From positions 1 to 30,329 of the forward strand of contig DCWG01000107.1 of NCBI GenBank assembly GCA_002327525.1: a stretch of 30,329 bases of DNA. The letters run 5' to 3'. Under the pieces are notes generated by a model. That model was given only the letters and a program-made list of their open reading frames with translations. It did not search any database and was not told where the DNA came from. This DNA comes from Gammaproteobacteria bacterium UBA2168 (GTDB taxonomy: Bacteria; Pseudomonadota; Gammaproteobacteria; Pseudomonadales; Azotimanducaceae). Below are positions 16,105 to 24,236 of this stretch, in pieces; position 1 is the stretch's first letter; every line of letters starts with the position of its first letter. The translations under genes were made by a program, and so were the position numbers.

Positions 16105-17292
16105 GTGAAGATGCTGCGTAGGATCTTGGATCGCGTGGCGCCTCACTTCGAGGAAGAAGGCAGGCTATCGGCCCTGTTTCCGGTTTACGAGGCCATCGAT
16201 ACCGCATTGTTCACGCCGGGGCACGTCACCGGCGGCGCGAGTCACGTGCGCGACGGCCTGGATCTGAAACGACTCATGCTGACGGTGTGGTTCGCGGCCT
16301 GGATTCCAGTGTTCGTGGGTAGCTACATCGTTGGTTTTCAGGCCAACGAAGCGATGCAGGTGGCGGGCCTGGCCAGCACGGACAATTGGCGTGCGATCGT
16401 TTTGGATGCGCTCATCAACTACGACCACACCAGCATGTGGGACAATTTCCTACACGGGCTCGCTTACTTCATTCCCCTGTACGTAGTCGTTTTTCTGGTC
16501 GGCATCGCGTTCGAGGTCTGGTTTGCCTCCAAGCGCGGGCACGAGATCAACGAGGGCTTCTTCGTCACTTCGATACTCTTCACCCTGACGCTGCCGCCGG
16601 GCACGCCGCTGTGGATGGCCGCGGTCGGTATCGCGTTCGGTGTGGTGATCGGCAAGGAAGTGTTCGGTGGGGTGGGCAAGAATTTCCTGAACCCCGCGTT
16701 GACGGGGCGCGCATTTTTGTATTTTGCCTACCCGGCGCAGATGTCGGGCGATGCGGTGTGGGTCGCGGTGGATGGGTTTACGCGGGCCACGCCACTTGGC
16801 AACGCGGCCATAGGCGAAGCATACGGGATCGACTTCTGGCAGGCGTTTTTCGGCAACATGGCGGGATCATTCGGAGAGACCTCCACCCCGGCGATATTGG
16901 TGGCGGCTGTCATTTTGCTGGTCACGCGCGTCGCGTCGTGGAGAATTATGCTGGGTTGTGTGCTCGGGCTGGTGGGCGCCGCGTGGCTGTTCAACATGAT
17001 TCCATCGAGCAATCCGATGTTTACCATGACGCCCGCCTGGCACTTAGTGCTCGGCGGATTCGCATTCGGGGCGGTGTTCATGGCGACTGATCCCGTTTCT
17101 GCGGCCATGACTGACACTGGGCGTCTGGTGTACGGCATTCTGATCGGCGTGATGTGCGTGCTGATCCGGGTCGTCAATCCCGCATTTCCGGAGGGCATGA
17201 TGTTGGCCATTCTGTTCGGCAACCTGTTCGCACCGCTGATTGATCATTTCGTCACGCAATCCAATATCAAGCGGAGAATCGCCCGTGGCTGA
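16105..17292 (+). CDS. nqrB: Na+-translocating NADH:quinone reductase subunit B
   Basis: A 395-residue polytopic inner-membrane subunit that forms part of the sodium channel and carries a covalent FMN. Family sequences include SHVRDGLDLKRLMLTVW, HEINEGFFVTSILF, KEVFGGVGKNFLNPALTG and MATDPVSAAMTD. The predicted FMN attachment residue is T229 in DGFTRATPL. Most homologues I know read SGAT or SAAT at this place, so the arginine is unusual. GTG 16105 is preferred because AAGGAAGG lies six bases upstream; ATG 16111 is possible. Coding frame also runs further upstream inside nqrA and is not used. Its end overlaps nqrC by 8 bp. Confidence 0.95.
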   Translation: MKMLRRILDRVAPHFEEEGRLSALFPVYEAIDTALFTPGHVTGGASHVRDGLDLKRLMLTVWFAAWIPVFVGSYIVGFQANEAMQVAGLASTDNWRAIVLDALINYDHTSMWDNFLHGLAYFIPLYVVVFLVGIAFEVWFASKRGHEINEGFFVTSILFTLTLPPGTPLWMAAVGIAFGVVIGKEVFGGVGKNFLNPALTGRAFLYFAYPAQMSGDAVWVAVDGFTRATPLGNAAIGEAYGIDFWQAFFGNMAGSFGETSTPAILVAAVILLVTRVASWRIMLGCVLGLVGAAWLFNMIPSSNPMFTMTPAWHLVLGGFAFGAVFMATDPVSAAMTDTGRLVYGILIGVMCVLIRVVNPAFPEGMMLAILFGNLFAPLIDHFVTQSNIKRRIARG

Positions 17293-18118
17293 GGATTTCA
17301 ACAAGGATGGAATGGCTAACACGTTGATAGTCGCCATCGGTATCTGCCTGGTGTGCTCCATTGTGGTGGCGGGTTCGGCGGTGGGGCTGCGGCCCCTGCA
17401 GATGGCGAACAAGGAGCTGGATCGTAAACAGAACATCCTTCGGGCCGCCGGTATGTTGGGCGCTGATGCCACGGTGGCCGAAGACGGACGCGGAGTCGAG
17501 GATCTGTTCGCAGAATTCGAGGTGCGCGCGGTCAGTCTCGACACCGGCGTTTACATGGATGATGTGGACACTGCCCTCTACGATCCAATCAAGGCGGCGA
17601 AACAGGATGATGCCTCGCGCGAACTCGGGCCCCAGGAGGACCGAGCGACGCTGGGCCGACGCGAGAACGTATCACTGGTGTATCTGCGCCGTCGTGACGG
17701 CGCACTTGACAAGGTCGTGATCCCGGTGAGGGGCTACGGCCTGTGGGGTACGTTGTTTGGTTACCTCGCGCTCGAGGGTGACCTCAACACCGTCGCGGGC
17801 ATCGGCTTCTACGAACACAAGGAAACGCCCGGACTCGGCGGGGAAGTCGACAACACGGGCTGGAAGGCCGGTTGGAGCGGAACACGAGTGTTCACGGCTG
17901 ACGGTACGCCGTCCATCAATCTGGTAAAAACCCGCTCACCCGAAACCAGCTCCGCAGCGGCTCACGAGGTAGATGCACTATCCGGTGCAACACTCACCTC
18001 GCGGGGCATCGAGAATCTCATCAATTTCTGGACCGGTGAGCTGGGCTTCGGGCCGTACCTCCAGCGCCTTAAATTCGAGTCCGCACAGGCTCAGATCAAC
18101 CCTCGCAGAGAGCGTTAA
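17285..18118 (+). CDS. nqrC: Na+-translocating NADH:quinone reductase subunit C
   Basis: A 277-residue subunit with one N-terminal membrane helix (NTLIVAIGICLVCSIVVAGSA) and a large FMN-binding domain. The covalent FMN threonine is T236 in DALSGATLTSRGI, the standard motif modified by the ApbE flavin transferase. GTG 17285 is chosen because GGAGA lies eight bases upstream and the resulting N-terminus aligns with Vibrio NqrC. ATG 17312 would remove part of that N-terminus. The gene overlaps the nqrB end by 8 bp and is followed after three bases by nqrD. Confidence 0.95.
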   Translation: MAEDFNKDGMANTLIVAIGICLVCSIVVAGSAVGLRPLQMANKELDRKQNILRAAGMLGADATVAEDGRGVEDLFAEFEVRAVSLDTGVYMDDVDTALYDPIKAAKQDDASRELGPQEDRATLGRRENVSLVYLRRRDGALDKVVIPVRGYGLWGTLFGYLALEGDLNTVAGIGFYEHKETPGLGGEVDNTGWKAGWSGTRVFTADGTPSINLVKTRSPETSSAAAHEVDALSGATLTSRGIENLINFWTGELGFGPYLQRLKFESAQAQINPRRER

Positions 18119-18121
18119 GCA

Positions 18122-18784
18122 ATGGCTGTGCCGAAAGAAGTCCTCGTTGATCCGCTGTTGAACGACAATCCCATCGCGCTGCAGGTGCTAGGTATCTGCT
18201 CGGCGCTGGCGGTGACCGTCAAGATGTCCACCACGGTGGTCATGTGTCTGGCGGTGATCTTCGTCACCACGCTTTCCAACGTGGCGGTTTCCGTGGTTCG
18301 TAACCGGGTGCCCACCAATATTCGCATCATCGTACAGATGACCATCATCGCTTCGCTGGTCATCGTGGTGGATCAGGTGCTGCAGGCCTACGCATACGAC
18401 ATATCCAAGAGTCTGTCGGTGTTCGTTGGACTCATCATCACCAACTGCATCGTCATGGGCCGTGCCGAGGCGTTCGCCATGCACAACGGTCGGTATCTGT
18501 CGGCACTCGATGGTTTCGGGAACGCACTGGGCTACAGCATCATCCTCATTGCGGTGGCGCTCATACGTGAACCTCTCGGTAGCGGGACGCTGTTCGGTTT
18601 CGAACTACTGAAGCCGGTTACGGAGGGCGGCTGGTATTACACCAACGGCATGATGATCCTCGCGCCGAGCGCGTTTTTCATCATTGGACTGTTCATCTGG
18701 GCGTTGCGCGCCTGGAAGACGGAACAGGTGGAGGAGGCCGACTACCAGATTGCGTCCAACACCCAGTACAGGGAGGCCATGTAG
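18122..18784 (+). CDS. nqrD: Na+-translocating NADH:quinone reductase subunit D
   Basis: A 220-residue, almost wholly hydrophobic inner-membrane subunit with about six helices. Typical sequences are [20 protein letters not shown], an internal [10 protein letters not shown], and [16 protein letters not shown] with the conserved membrane-embedded cysteine. NqrD and NqrE form a pseudo-symmetric pair that shares an intramembrane iron-sulfur centre. The start is ATG 18122, three bases after nqrC. Confidence 0.96.
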   Translation: MAVPKEVLVDPLLNDNPIALQVLGICSALAVTVKMSTTVVMCLAVIFVTTLSNVAVSVVRNRVPTNIRIIVQMTIIASLVIVVDQVLQAYAYDISKSLSVFVGLIITNCIVMGRAEAFAMHNGRYLSALDGFGNALGYSIILIAVALIREPLGSGTLFGFELLKPVTEGGWYYTNGMMILAPSAFFIIGLFIWALRAWKTEQVEEADYQIASNTQYREAM

Positions 18785-18786
18785 CC

Positions 18787-19395
18787 GTGGAGCAGTATCT
18801 GGGCCTGTTTATCCGAGCCGTTTTCGTCGAGAACATGGCGCTCACGTTTTTCCTCGGTATGTGCACCTTCATCGCCATCTCGAAAAAGATCAGCACGGCG
18901 TTCGGTCTTGGTGTCGCGGTGGTGGTCGTGCTGGCCATCACTGTGCCGGTGAACAACCTGATCTACAACTACCTGCTGCGCGAGGGAGCACTAGCCTGGG
19001 CGGGTTATCCCGACGTCGATCTCAGTTTCGTTGGATTGTTGTCCTATATCGGCGTCATTGCGGCGATGGTGCAGATACTGGAGATGTTTCTCGACCGCTT
19101 CGTACCGGTTTTGTACAACGCGCTTGGCGTATTCCTGCCATTGATTACGGTGAACTGCGCCATCCTGGGCGCGTCGCTGTTCATGGTTGAGCGTGACTAC
19201 ACGTTCGCGGAAAGCATGGTCTTCGGCCTGGGTGCTGGCGTTGGCTGGGCACTGGCCATCACGGCACTTGCCGGTGTACGCGAAAAACTTAAGTACAGCG
19301 ATGTTCCCGAGGGTCTGCGCGGTCTCGGCATCACCTTCATTTCAGTAGGCCTGATCAGCCTTTGTTTCATGTCGTTCGGCGGCATCGACATCTAG
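18787..19395 (+). CDS. nqrE: Na+-translocating NADH:quinone reductase subunit E
   Basis: A 202-residue integral membrane subunit with six predicted helices, the partner of NqrD. Hallmarks are [34 protein letters not shown] (conserved cysteine) and [15 protein letters not shown] (the second half-repeat cysteine). The start is GTG 18787, two bases after the nqrD stop, and the length equals that of well-studied homologues within a few residues. Confidence 0.96.
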   Translation: MEQYLGLFIRAVFVENMALTFFLGMCTFIAISKKISTAFGLGVAVVVVLAITVPVNNLIYNYLLREGALAWAGYPDVDLSFVGLLSYIGVIAAMVQILEMFLDRFVPVLYNALGVFLPLITVNCAILGASLFMVERDYTFAESMVFGLGAGVGWALAITALAGVREKLKYSDVPEGLRGLGITFISVGLISLCFMSFGGIDI

Positions 19396-19406
19396 GAAAG
19401 AAGTCC

Positions 19407-20639
19407 ATGATCGATCCAACCATTGCGCTTGGCGTTGTCATGTTCACCGTGACGGTGCTGGTTCTGGTCGTGTTCATCCTCGTAGCGCGCTTGCAGCTGG
19501 TGAGTAGCGGAGACGTGACCATTCACATCAACGACGATCCCGAGAAGGACATCCGTGTGCCTGCCGGTGATAAGCTGTTGGGAACGCTGGCCTCGAAGGG
19601 TATCTTTCTAGCCAGTGCCTGCGGCGGTGGCGGTACCTGCGCTCAGTGCCGCTGCGTGGTGAAACAAGGTGGCGGCAGCATTCTGTCCACGGAGGAAGGC
19701 CACTTCACCCGCGGTGAGATCAGCGACAACTGGCGTCTGTCCTGCCAGGTGGCCGTCAAACGGGACATGAACATCCAGGTGCCGGAAGATGCCATCGGCG
19801 TGCAGCGCTGGGAGTGCGAGGTCACGTCCAATTCCAACGTAGCCACCTTCATTAAGGGGCTGAACCTGAAACTGCCGGAAGGTGAGGACGTGGATTTCCG
19901 TGCGGGCGGTTATGTGCAGCTCGAGATTCCACCCTACGAGATGGACTACAAGACTATCGACGTGGAGGAGGAATACCATGAGGACTGGGACAGATTTGAC
20001 GTATGGAAATACCACAGTAAGGTTACTGAACCCACTGTACGCGCATACTCGATGGCCAACTACCCTCAAGAGAAGGGTGTTCTGAAATTCAATATTCGCA
20101 TCGCCTCACCGCCACCCGGCATGGATCACTTGCCGCCGGGCGCGATGTCCTCGTACGTGTTCAATCTGAAGCCGGGTGACAAGCTCACGGTGTTCGGTCC
20201 GTACGGTGATTTCTTCGTCAAGGAAACGGATGCCGAGAAGATCTGGATCGGAGGAGGCGCGGGAATGGCACCGTTGCGCTCACAGATCTTCGATGAGCTG
20301 AAGCGGCGTGGTAAGACCTACAAGATGAGTTATTGGTACGGCGCACGCTCGCTTCGCGAGATGTTCTATTCAGAGGAGTTCGATCAGCTCGCTGCCGAGT
20401 ATGATAATTTCGATTGGCATGTCGCGCTGTCGGATCCATTGCCGGAAGACAATTTCACAGGCCACATCGGATTCATCCACCAGGTGGTGTACGACAATTA
20501 CCTGAAGGATCATCCGGCCCCCGAGGATTGTGAATACTACCTCTGCGGACCGCCACCGATGATCGCCGCGGTATTGCAGATGCTCGAGAATCTTGGTGTG
20601 GAGCCGGAAAACATCCTGCTGGACGACTTCGGCAGCTAG
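19407..20639 (+). CDS. nqrF: Na+-translocating NADH:quinone reductase subunit F (NADH-oxidising)
   Basis: A 410-residue electron-entry subunit with one N-terminal membrane anchor, a 2Fe-2S ferredoxin domain, then an FAD and NADH-binding reductase domain. The 2Fe-2S ligands are C72, C78, C81 and C113 ([14 protein letters not shown] and LSCQV). RAYSMANYP is the FAD motif, [20 protein letters not shown] and [14 protein letters not shown] the NADH region. ATG 19407 has AGGAAAG seven bases upstream; the open frame before it lies inside nqrE. It ends the operon. Neither apbE nor nqrM follows, and the next gene converges on it 36 bp away. Confidence 0.97.
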   Translation: MIDPTIALGVVMFTVTVLVLVVFILVARLQLVSSGDVTIHINDDPEKDIRVPAGDKLLGTLASKGIFLASACGGGGTCAQCRCVVKQGGGSILSTEEGHFTRGEISDNWRLSCQVAVKRDMNIQVPEDAIGVQRWECEVTSNSNVATFIKGLNLKLPEGEDVDFRAGGYVQLEIPPYEMDYKTIDVEEEYHEDWDRFDVWKYHSKVTEPTVRAYSMANYPQEKGVLKFNIRIASPPPGMDHLPPGAMSSYVFNLKPGDKLTVFGPYGDFFVKETDAEKIWIGGGAGMAPLRSQIFDELKRRGKTYKMSYWYGARSLREMFYSEEFDQLAAEYDNFDWHVALSDPLPEDNFTGHIGFIHQVVYDNYLKDHPAPEDCEYYLCGPPPMIAAVLQMLENLGVEPENILLDDFGS

Positions 20640-20675
20640 CCTTGATAAGAGAATAGACCTCGGCCCGGATCGTTC

Positions 20676-21665
20676 TCAGATGCGGGCAGGGGCAGCGAGA
20701 AACACGCAGGTTGGGCACCCATCCGCCGCCAGCGCGGCGCGGGCTGCATCGTGGTCAGCCTCGGTCTGATACTGCGGCTCCGTGTGCCGCGGCGTTCGGG
20801 CATCGCGAACTTCCACTTCACCATCCTGCGCCGATCCGTCATCCGTTCGTGGCCGGGTACGAAATGCCCACTGTTTCCAGTCGAGCGTGGCTGCATCCGT
20901 ATCGGACCACACATAGGGCAGAGAGCGGATGGTGCCGGGCTGCTGAATGCTCTCGAACGCGGACAGCGTATCGATCATGATGTGCCGCTGCAGCGCCTTG
21001 TCGTTGGGTTTGCCAGCGGTGTGGCCCAGTGGAAAGTCCAGGTAAACGGCGCGTGGGGGATTGACGGCGCGGGTGATGCTCCAGGCGCTCGACATGCTGA
21101 TGGTCGGTATACCTCTGGCTTCGATCTCCCTTGCGATCAATCCTACGGATTGATGGCAGACGGGTCAGACGGGAACCAATATGGCGGTGTCTACTTCGTC
21201 GCGCTGCAGACGATCGGCGATGGCCGGCGCCAGGGCGTCGCGCACTTTCCGCGAGCTGTAGATTCCTCCCATGAACGTGTAAGCGTTCGGACCCAGTTCG
21301 CCGATGCGGGAGAGCGTAGCCAGATCGCGCAGCGTTTGCAGCGGAAACACTACATTGGGATCCGCGCGCGCATCGCGAAGATCATAGGCGAAGTGCGTTA
21401 CTCGCAACTCACTCAACTGCGTCTGTGTGTCGATGACCCGAAAACTGAAGTCATCCTTGTAGTGAAAGGCGATTTGTCCACTGCGGTAGATGCCACCTGA
21501 AGCCACCAGTCCGACGCGTGCTTCGGAAAGTGGTACCGACAGCGGGGTGAACGGTGGAGCATCTTCGTTGTACACCCATGCGTAGGGTGGAAACCCGAGG
21601 TCGTCGTACTGTTCTCGGGTACGCTGGATGTAGTCGACCGGATCTGTGAGGACTGTTTCGATCAT
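20676..21665 (-). CDS. Selenocysteine-containing reductase of the GrdB/PrdB family (read through in-frame UGA)
   Basis: Translated as one 329-residue protein with selenocysteine at the UGA at 21165-21167 (codon 167). Protein-like sequence continues in the same frame on both sides, giving ILVPV-U-PVCHQSVGLIAREIE. Homologues of the glycine/sarcosine/betaine/D-proline reductase selenoprotein B family that I recall read CPVCHQS there, so U167 and C170 would form a UxxC redox pair. The N-terminal half has family features (DDLGFPPYAWVY, GGIYRSGQ, RVTHFAYDLRDARADPNVVFPL) and the second half has YLDFPLGHTAGKP. A SECIS-like hairpin follows the UGA. ATG 21665 is chosen for the AGGA eight bases upstream; ATG 21674 is possible. 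The natural substrate is unknown. The C-terminus carries C317-P-T-C320. If the Sec reading were wrong, this would be a pseudogene. Confidence 0.8.
21136..21154 (-). promoter_or_regulatory. SECIS-like hairpin downstream of the in-frame UGA
   Basis: On the mRNA, AUCAAUCC pairs perfectly with GGAUUGAU (8 bp) around a GUA loop. The loop begins 18 bases after the UGA. Bacterial SECIS elements recognised by SelB lie inside the coding region just after the UGA, with a small apical loop that has a G among its first bases, about 16-37 bases downstream. This hairpin fits all of these by eye. Confidence 0.75.
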
Positions 21666-21736
21666 GGGCGACATCCTGCGCGACTGAGCAGTGTTCGGCA
21701 AGCGGTCGATTCACCGAAATAAGTACCCGCGCTCGC

Positions 21737-22260
21737 TCAGACGCCGATAAAAGGCCTTGGATTTTCGTGCACGATCAACCGCGCCGTGTCATCCCCCTGG
21801 ACCTCGAACGTGGCCAGCGCCTCCCGGTAGGCACCCGGGTAGGTAGAATCGAAGTGCGGGTAGTCCGAACCCCATGGCACGCAGTGGCCGAGACCCATGT
21901 CCATCATCCAGCTCAAGCCCCTGGGCTCGTCTGCCTCCATGGAGACGAAACACTGGCTCGGCAAGATTTCGCTTGGCCTGCGTTTTAACTAGGGTGCATG
22001 GTGGCCCATGATCTCGAAGTGCTCGTCCAGACGGTCGAGCCAGTAAGGAATCCACCCGAGCCCGCTCTCGAAGAAGCCGACCTTCATGCACGGAAAACGG
22101 TCCAGAATACCCCCGGCGATTAGATCCATGACCACCGCCATCTGCCCGAAACGGTGTGCACCTGCAAAACACGGTCGCGGTACTCAGCGTGCGTGTACTC
22201 GGCCCACACCGCCTCCGGTTCGCATATGTGCCCGTCGATGACGGTAGTGGGATCGCTCAT
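21737..22260 (-). pseudogene. Remnant of an amidohydrolase (metal-dependent hydrolase) gene
   Basis: Three pieces of one family are visible. The N-terminus from ATG 22260 reads TTVIDGHICEPEAVWAEY and AEYRDRVLQV, typical of amidohydrolase-2 proteins. It then jumps, in a different frame, to the late-middle block (FGQMAVVMDLIAGG, CMKVGFFESGLGWIPYWLDR, DEHFEIMGHHAP). A TAG stop at 21989-21991 interrupts this. The same frame then continues to the normal C-terminal region (QCFVSMEADE, GSDYPHFDSTYPGA, ENPRPFIGV) and stops at 21737. About two hundred residues of the usual barrel, including most metal ligands, are missing between the first two pieces. Inactivation is therefore certain if the assembly is right. 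It lies 71 bp upstream of the selenoprotein gene on the same strand. Confidence 0.8.
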
Positions 22261-22359
22261 GACCTCTACCCTTCCCAGGAAGAAGTGGTGAGACCCATCA
22301 TGACCGGGAGGAATGCGGGTAATATGATCCACGTTATCGGACAACCCTGGAGAACAACC

Positions 22360-23142
22360 ATGAGCAATGTCATCCGATATGGCCAACAGGACCACATCGG
22401 TGTCATCACGCTATCGCGCCCCGAGGCAATGAATTCACTCACCTACCAGTCCTACCTGGAGCTGGAAGACCTCGTGCGCGGCACCGATGCCCGGGTATTG
22501 GTGATTACCGGGGAAGGGCGGGCCTTCTGTGCGGGAGACGACGTAAAGCAGATTCTAGGCAGCAGCCAGCCCGCGCCGGAGGAGTTCGTTGAGCGTGCCG
22601 CGCGCACTGGTGGTTTAACACCCGCCGCGGATGCATTGCTCGGCACGGACGTTCCGGTAGTCGCAGCGGTCAACGGTCCGGCGGTTGGCTGGGGCATGGA
22701 GCTGGCGCTGATGGCCGATATCCGGGTTGCTTCCGAGAATGCGCGCTTCGGTGAACTGTTCGTCATACGCGGGCTGTGTTGCGATGCCCCGGGGCTGGGT
22801 CGTCTGGCTGCGCTCGTTGGTCGGGAGCGGGCGGCGGAGCTCCTGTTCACCGGTGAGGTGATCGATGCGCATACCGCGCTCGACATCGGACTCGTTTCCC
22901 GGGTGGTACCGCATGAGGAACTGATGTCCGAGGCGATGGCCGTGGCGGCAAAGATCGCGGTCAACCCCCCGCTGGCGGTACAGGCGCTGAAGGCGGGACT
23001 AAGACGTACCGTGGAACCCGACTGGCGGGATACGGGACGATGGGCCAGTCAGCAAATCGGGCGGCTGCGCAAGACCGAAGACAGTGCCGAGGGGGTGAAG
23101 GCTTTTCTTGAGAAGCGTAAGCCCAGGTACGTCGGAAGGTAA
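22360..23142 (+). CDS. Enoyl-CoA hydratase/isomerase family protein
   Basis: A 260-residue crotonase-fold enzyme of acyl-CoA metabolism, cytosolic. Signatures are ITGEGRAFCAGDDVKQI (first half of the oxyanion hole), AAVNGPAVGWGMELALMADIRVAS (second half) and FGELFVIRGLCCDAPGLGRL, where hydratases carry their second catalytic acid. The usual pair of catalytic glutamates is not in a fully standard arrangement, so hydratase, isomerase or another crotonase activity are all possible. ATG 22360 has GGAG seven bases upstream; the open frame reaching back to 22156 crosses the neighbouring pseudogene and is not used. The nearby MaoC and acyl-CoA dehydrogenase genes suggest a shared fatty-acid or related acyl-CoA route. 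Confidence 0.9.
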   Translation: MSNVIRYGQQDHIGVITLSRPEAMNSLTYQSYLELEDLVRGTDARVLVITGEGRAFCAGDDVKQILGSSQPAPEEFVERAARTGGLTPAADALLGTDVPVVAAVNGPAVGWGMELALMADIRVASENARFGELFVIRGLCCDAPGLGRLAALVGRERAAELLFTGEVIDAHTALDIGLVSRVVPHEELMSEAMAVAAKIAVNPPLAVQALKAGLRRTVEPDWRDTGRWASQQIGRLRKTEDSAEGVKAFLEKRKPRYVGR

Positions 23143-23149
23143 GATCGCC

Positions 23150-23162
23150 CGGGCTTCGCCCG
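23150..23162. terminator. Small hairpin between convergent genes
   Basis: CGGGC, a TTC loop and GCCCG form a 5-bp GC stem just after the enoyl-CoA hydratase stop and before the convergent DUF427 gene end. No T run follows, so this is at best a weak terminator. Confidence 0.3.
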
Positions 23163-23177
23163 AGAGATGCTCCGGGC

Positions 23178-23591
23178 TCAGCGGTCTATCCACCCGGGTC
23201 CCTGACGGCTGGCAAGTTCGCCGTCGATCTCCAGATCGACACGCTCTGTATAGAATGCGACGTAGCCCGCAAGAGGCATACATTCGTCAAACGGCGCCAG
23301 ATAGGCCCACATGACGTCCTTGAGCATACCGTCGCTACTTGTGAGGCTCCAATAGCTCGCATGACCCTTGAACGGGCAATACGTGGAAGTGTCGGTGGGT
23401 TCGATAAGCGTCTGATCGACGTCCGTCATCGGCAGATACCACACCGGATGATGGCGTGATTCGGTGACCGCCAGCGGGGATTTAGTATCGGCGATTACAT
23501 TGTCACCGGCGAGCACCCTAATGTGGGTTTGCGTTGGCGCGATGCTCACTTCGTAGTCCGGGTGTTTTTCGAAACCGGGTGCACCTGCCAT
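23178..23591 (-). CDS. DUF427 domain protein
   Basis: A small 137-residue soluble protein of the DUF427 family, whose biochemical role is not established. Recognisable family sequences are ADTKSPLAVTESRHHPVWYL, then LIEPTDTSTYCPFKGHASYW (the hallmark EPT..T.CP.KG.A.YW) and VMWAYLAPFDECMPLAGYVAFY. Length is normal for single-domain members. The ATG at 23591 has GGAG six bases upstream. It is divergent from the MaoC gene, sharing a 126-bp upstream region, and convergent with the enoyl-CoA hydratase gene. Confidence 0.88.
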   Translation of the reverse strand: MAGAPGFEKHPDYEVSIAPTQTHIRVLAGDNVIADTKSPLAVTESRHHPVWYLPMTDVDQTLIEPTDTSTYCPFKGHASYWSLTSSDGMLKDVMWAYLAPFDECMPLAGYVAFYTERVDLEIDGELASRQGPGWIDR

Positions 23592-23717
23592 GTCGTGCTC
23601 CTATTGTGTGTCTGGGCGGATCATATAAGGGTAGTGACATCCGCGCGGGTGTCAAAGAGCGCGGCCGGTATGATGAAATGGAGCGCAAACCGAACAACGA
23701 CTGATATGGAGAACGAC

Positions 23718-24236
23718 ATGGTGGCTGAAGCAAGGCCGGTGGGAGAAAATCGCTACCGGGAATCGTACGGGCGTTATCTGGAGGATTTCAACGTTGGCGA
23801 TGTTTACGAGCACCGTCCGGGCAGGACCATCACTGAGTCCGACAACTCTTGGTTCACGTTGCTGACTATGAATCAACATCCGCTGCATTTCGACAAGGAA
23901 TATGCGGCGAAGAGTGAATTCGGACAGGTGTTGGTCAACTCCTGCCTGACGGTGTCCATTGTCACCGGAATGTCGGTATCGGATGTGAGTCAGAAAACGG
24001 TGGCCAATCTGGGTTGGCGGGAGATACGGCTGACGGGACCCGTGTTCGTGGGCGACACGCTCTACGCGGAATCGGAAGTGCTCGACATACGCGATTCGAA
24101 ATCGCGCCCCAATCAGGGCATCGTCACGATTCGCACGCGCGGTACGAAGCAGGACGGTACTCAGGTTCTCGATTGCGAACGCGCGATGCTCATACCCCAA
24201 CGCGGGCACGCCGTGGACGACTTGGTGGATTACTGA
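23718..24236 (+). CDS. MaoC-family dehydratase
   Basis: A 172-residue hot-dog-fold protein of the MaoC/R-specific hydratase group, acting on CoA thioesters. It shows GRYLEDFNVGDVYEH, the active-site region NQHPLHFDKEYAAKSEFGQVLVNSCLT with Asp and His spaced as in MaoC hydratases, and the late GDTLYAESEVL strand. The similarity pattern also recalls mesaconyl-CoA hydratase-type proteins, so the substrate is open. ATG 23718 is preferred because GGAGA lies five to six bases upstream; ATG 23706 lacks a ribosome-binding site. Its stop overlaps the next start (TGATG), so it is coupled to the acyl-CoA dehydrogenase gene. Confidence 0.88.
   Translation: MVAEARPVGENRYRESYGRYLEDFNVGDVYEHRPGRTITESDNSWFTLLTMNQHPLHFDKEYAAKSEFGQVLVNSCLTVSIVTGMSVSDVSQKTVANLGWREIRLTGPVFVGDTLYAESEVLDIRDSKSRPNQGIVTIRTRGTKQDGTQVLDCERAMLIPQRGHAVDDLVDY

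Noticed and set aside
21165..21167. Treating the in-frame TGA as a simple nonsense mutation
   Set aside because: It falls precisely on the redox Cys position of the family motif, the rest of the frame is clean, and a SECIS-like hairpin follows. Chance would rarely combine these.
20751..21500. Plus-strand open frame of 249 codons opposite the selenoprotein gene
   Set aside because: It shows no domain or ribosome-binding site and is the antisense shadow of the minus-strand gene.
21989..21991. In-frame TAG in the amidohydrolase remnant read as pyrrolysine or readthrough
   Set aside because: The gene also lacks about two hundred residues and has a frame change, so ordinary decay explains it.
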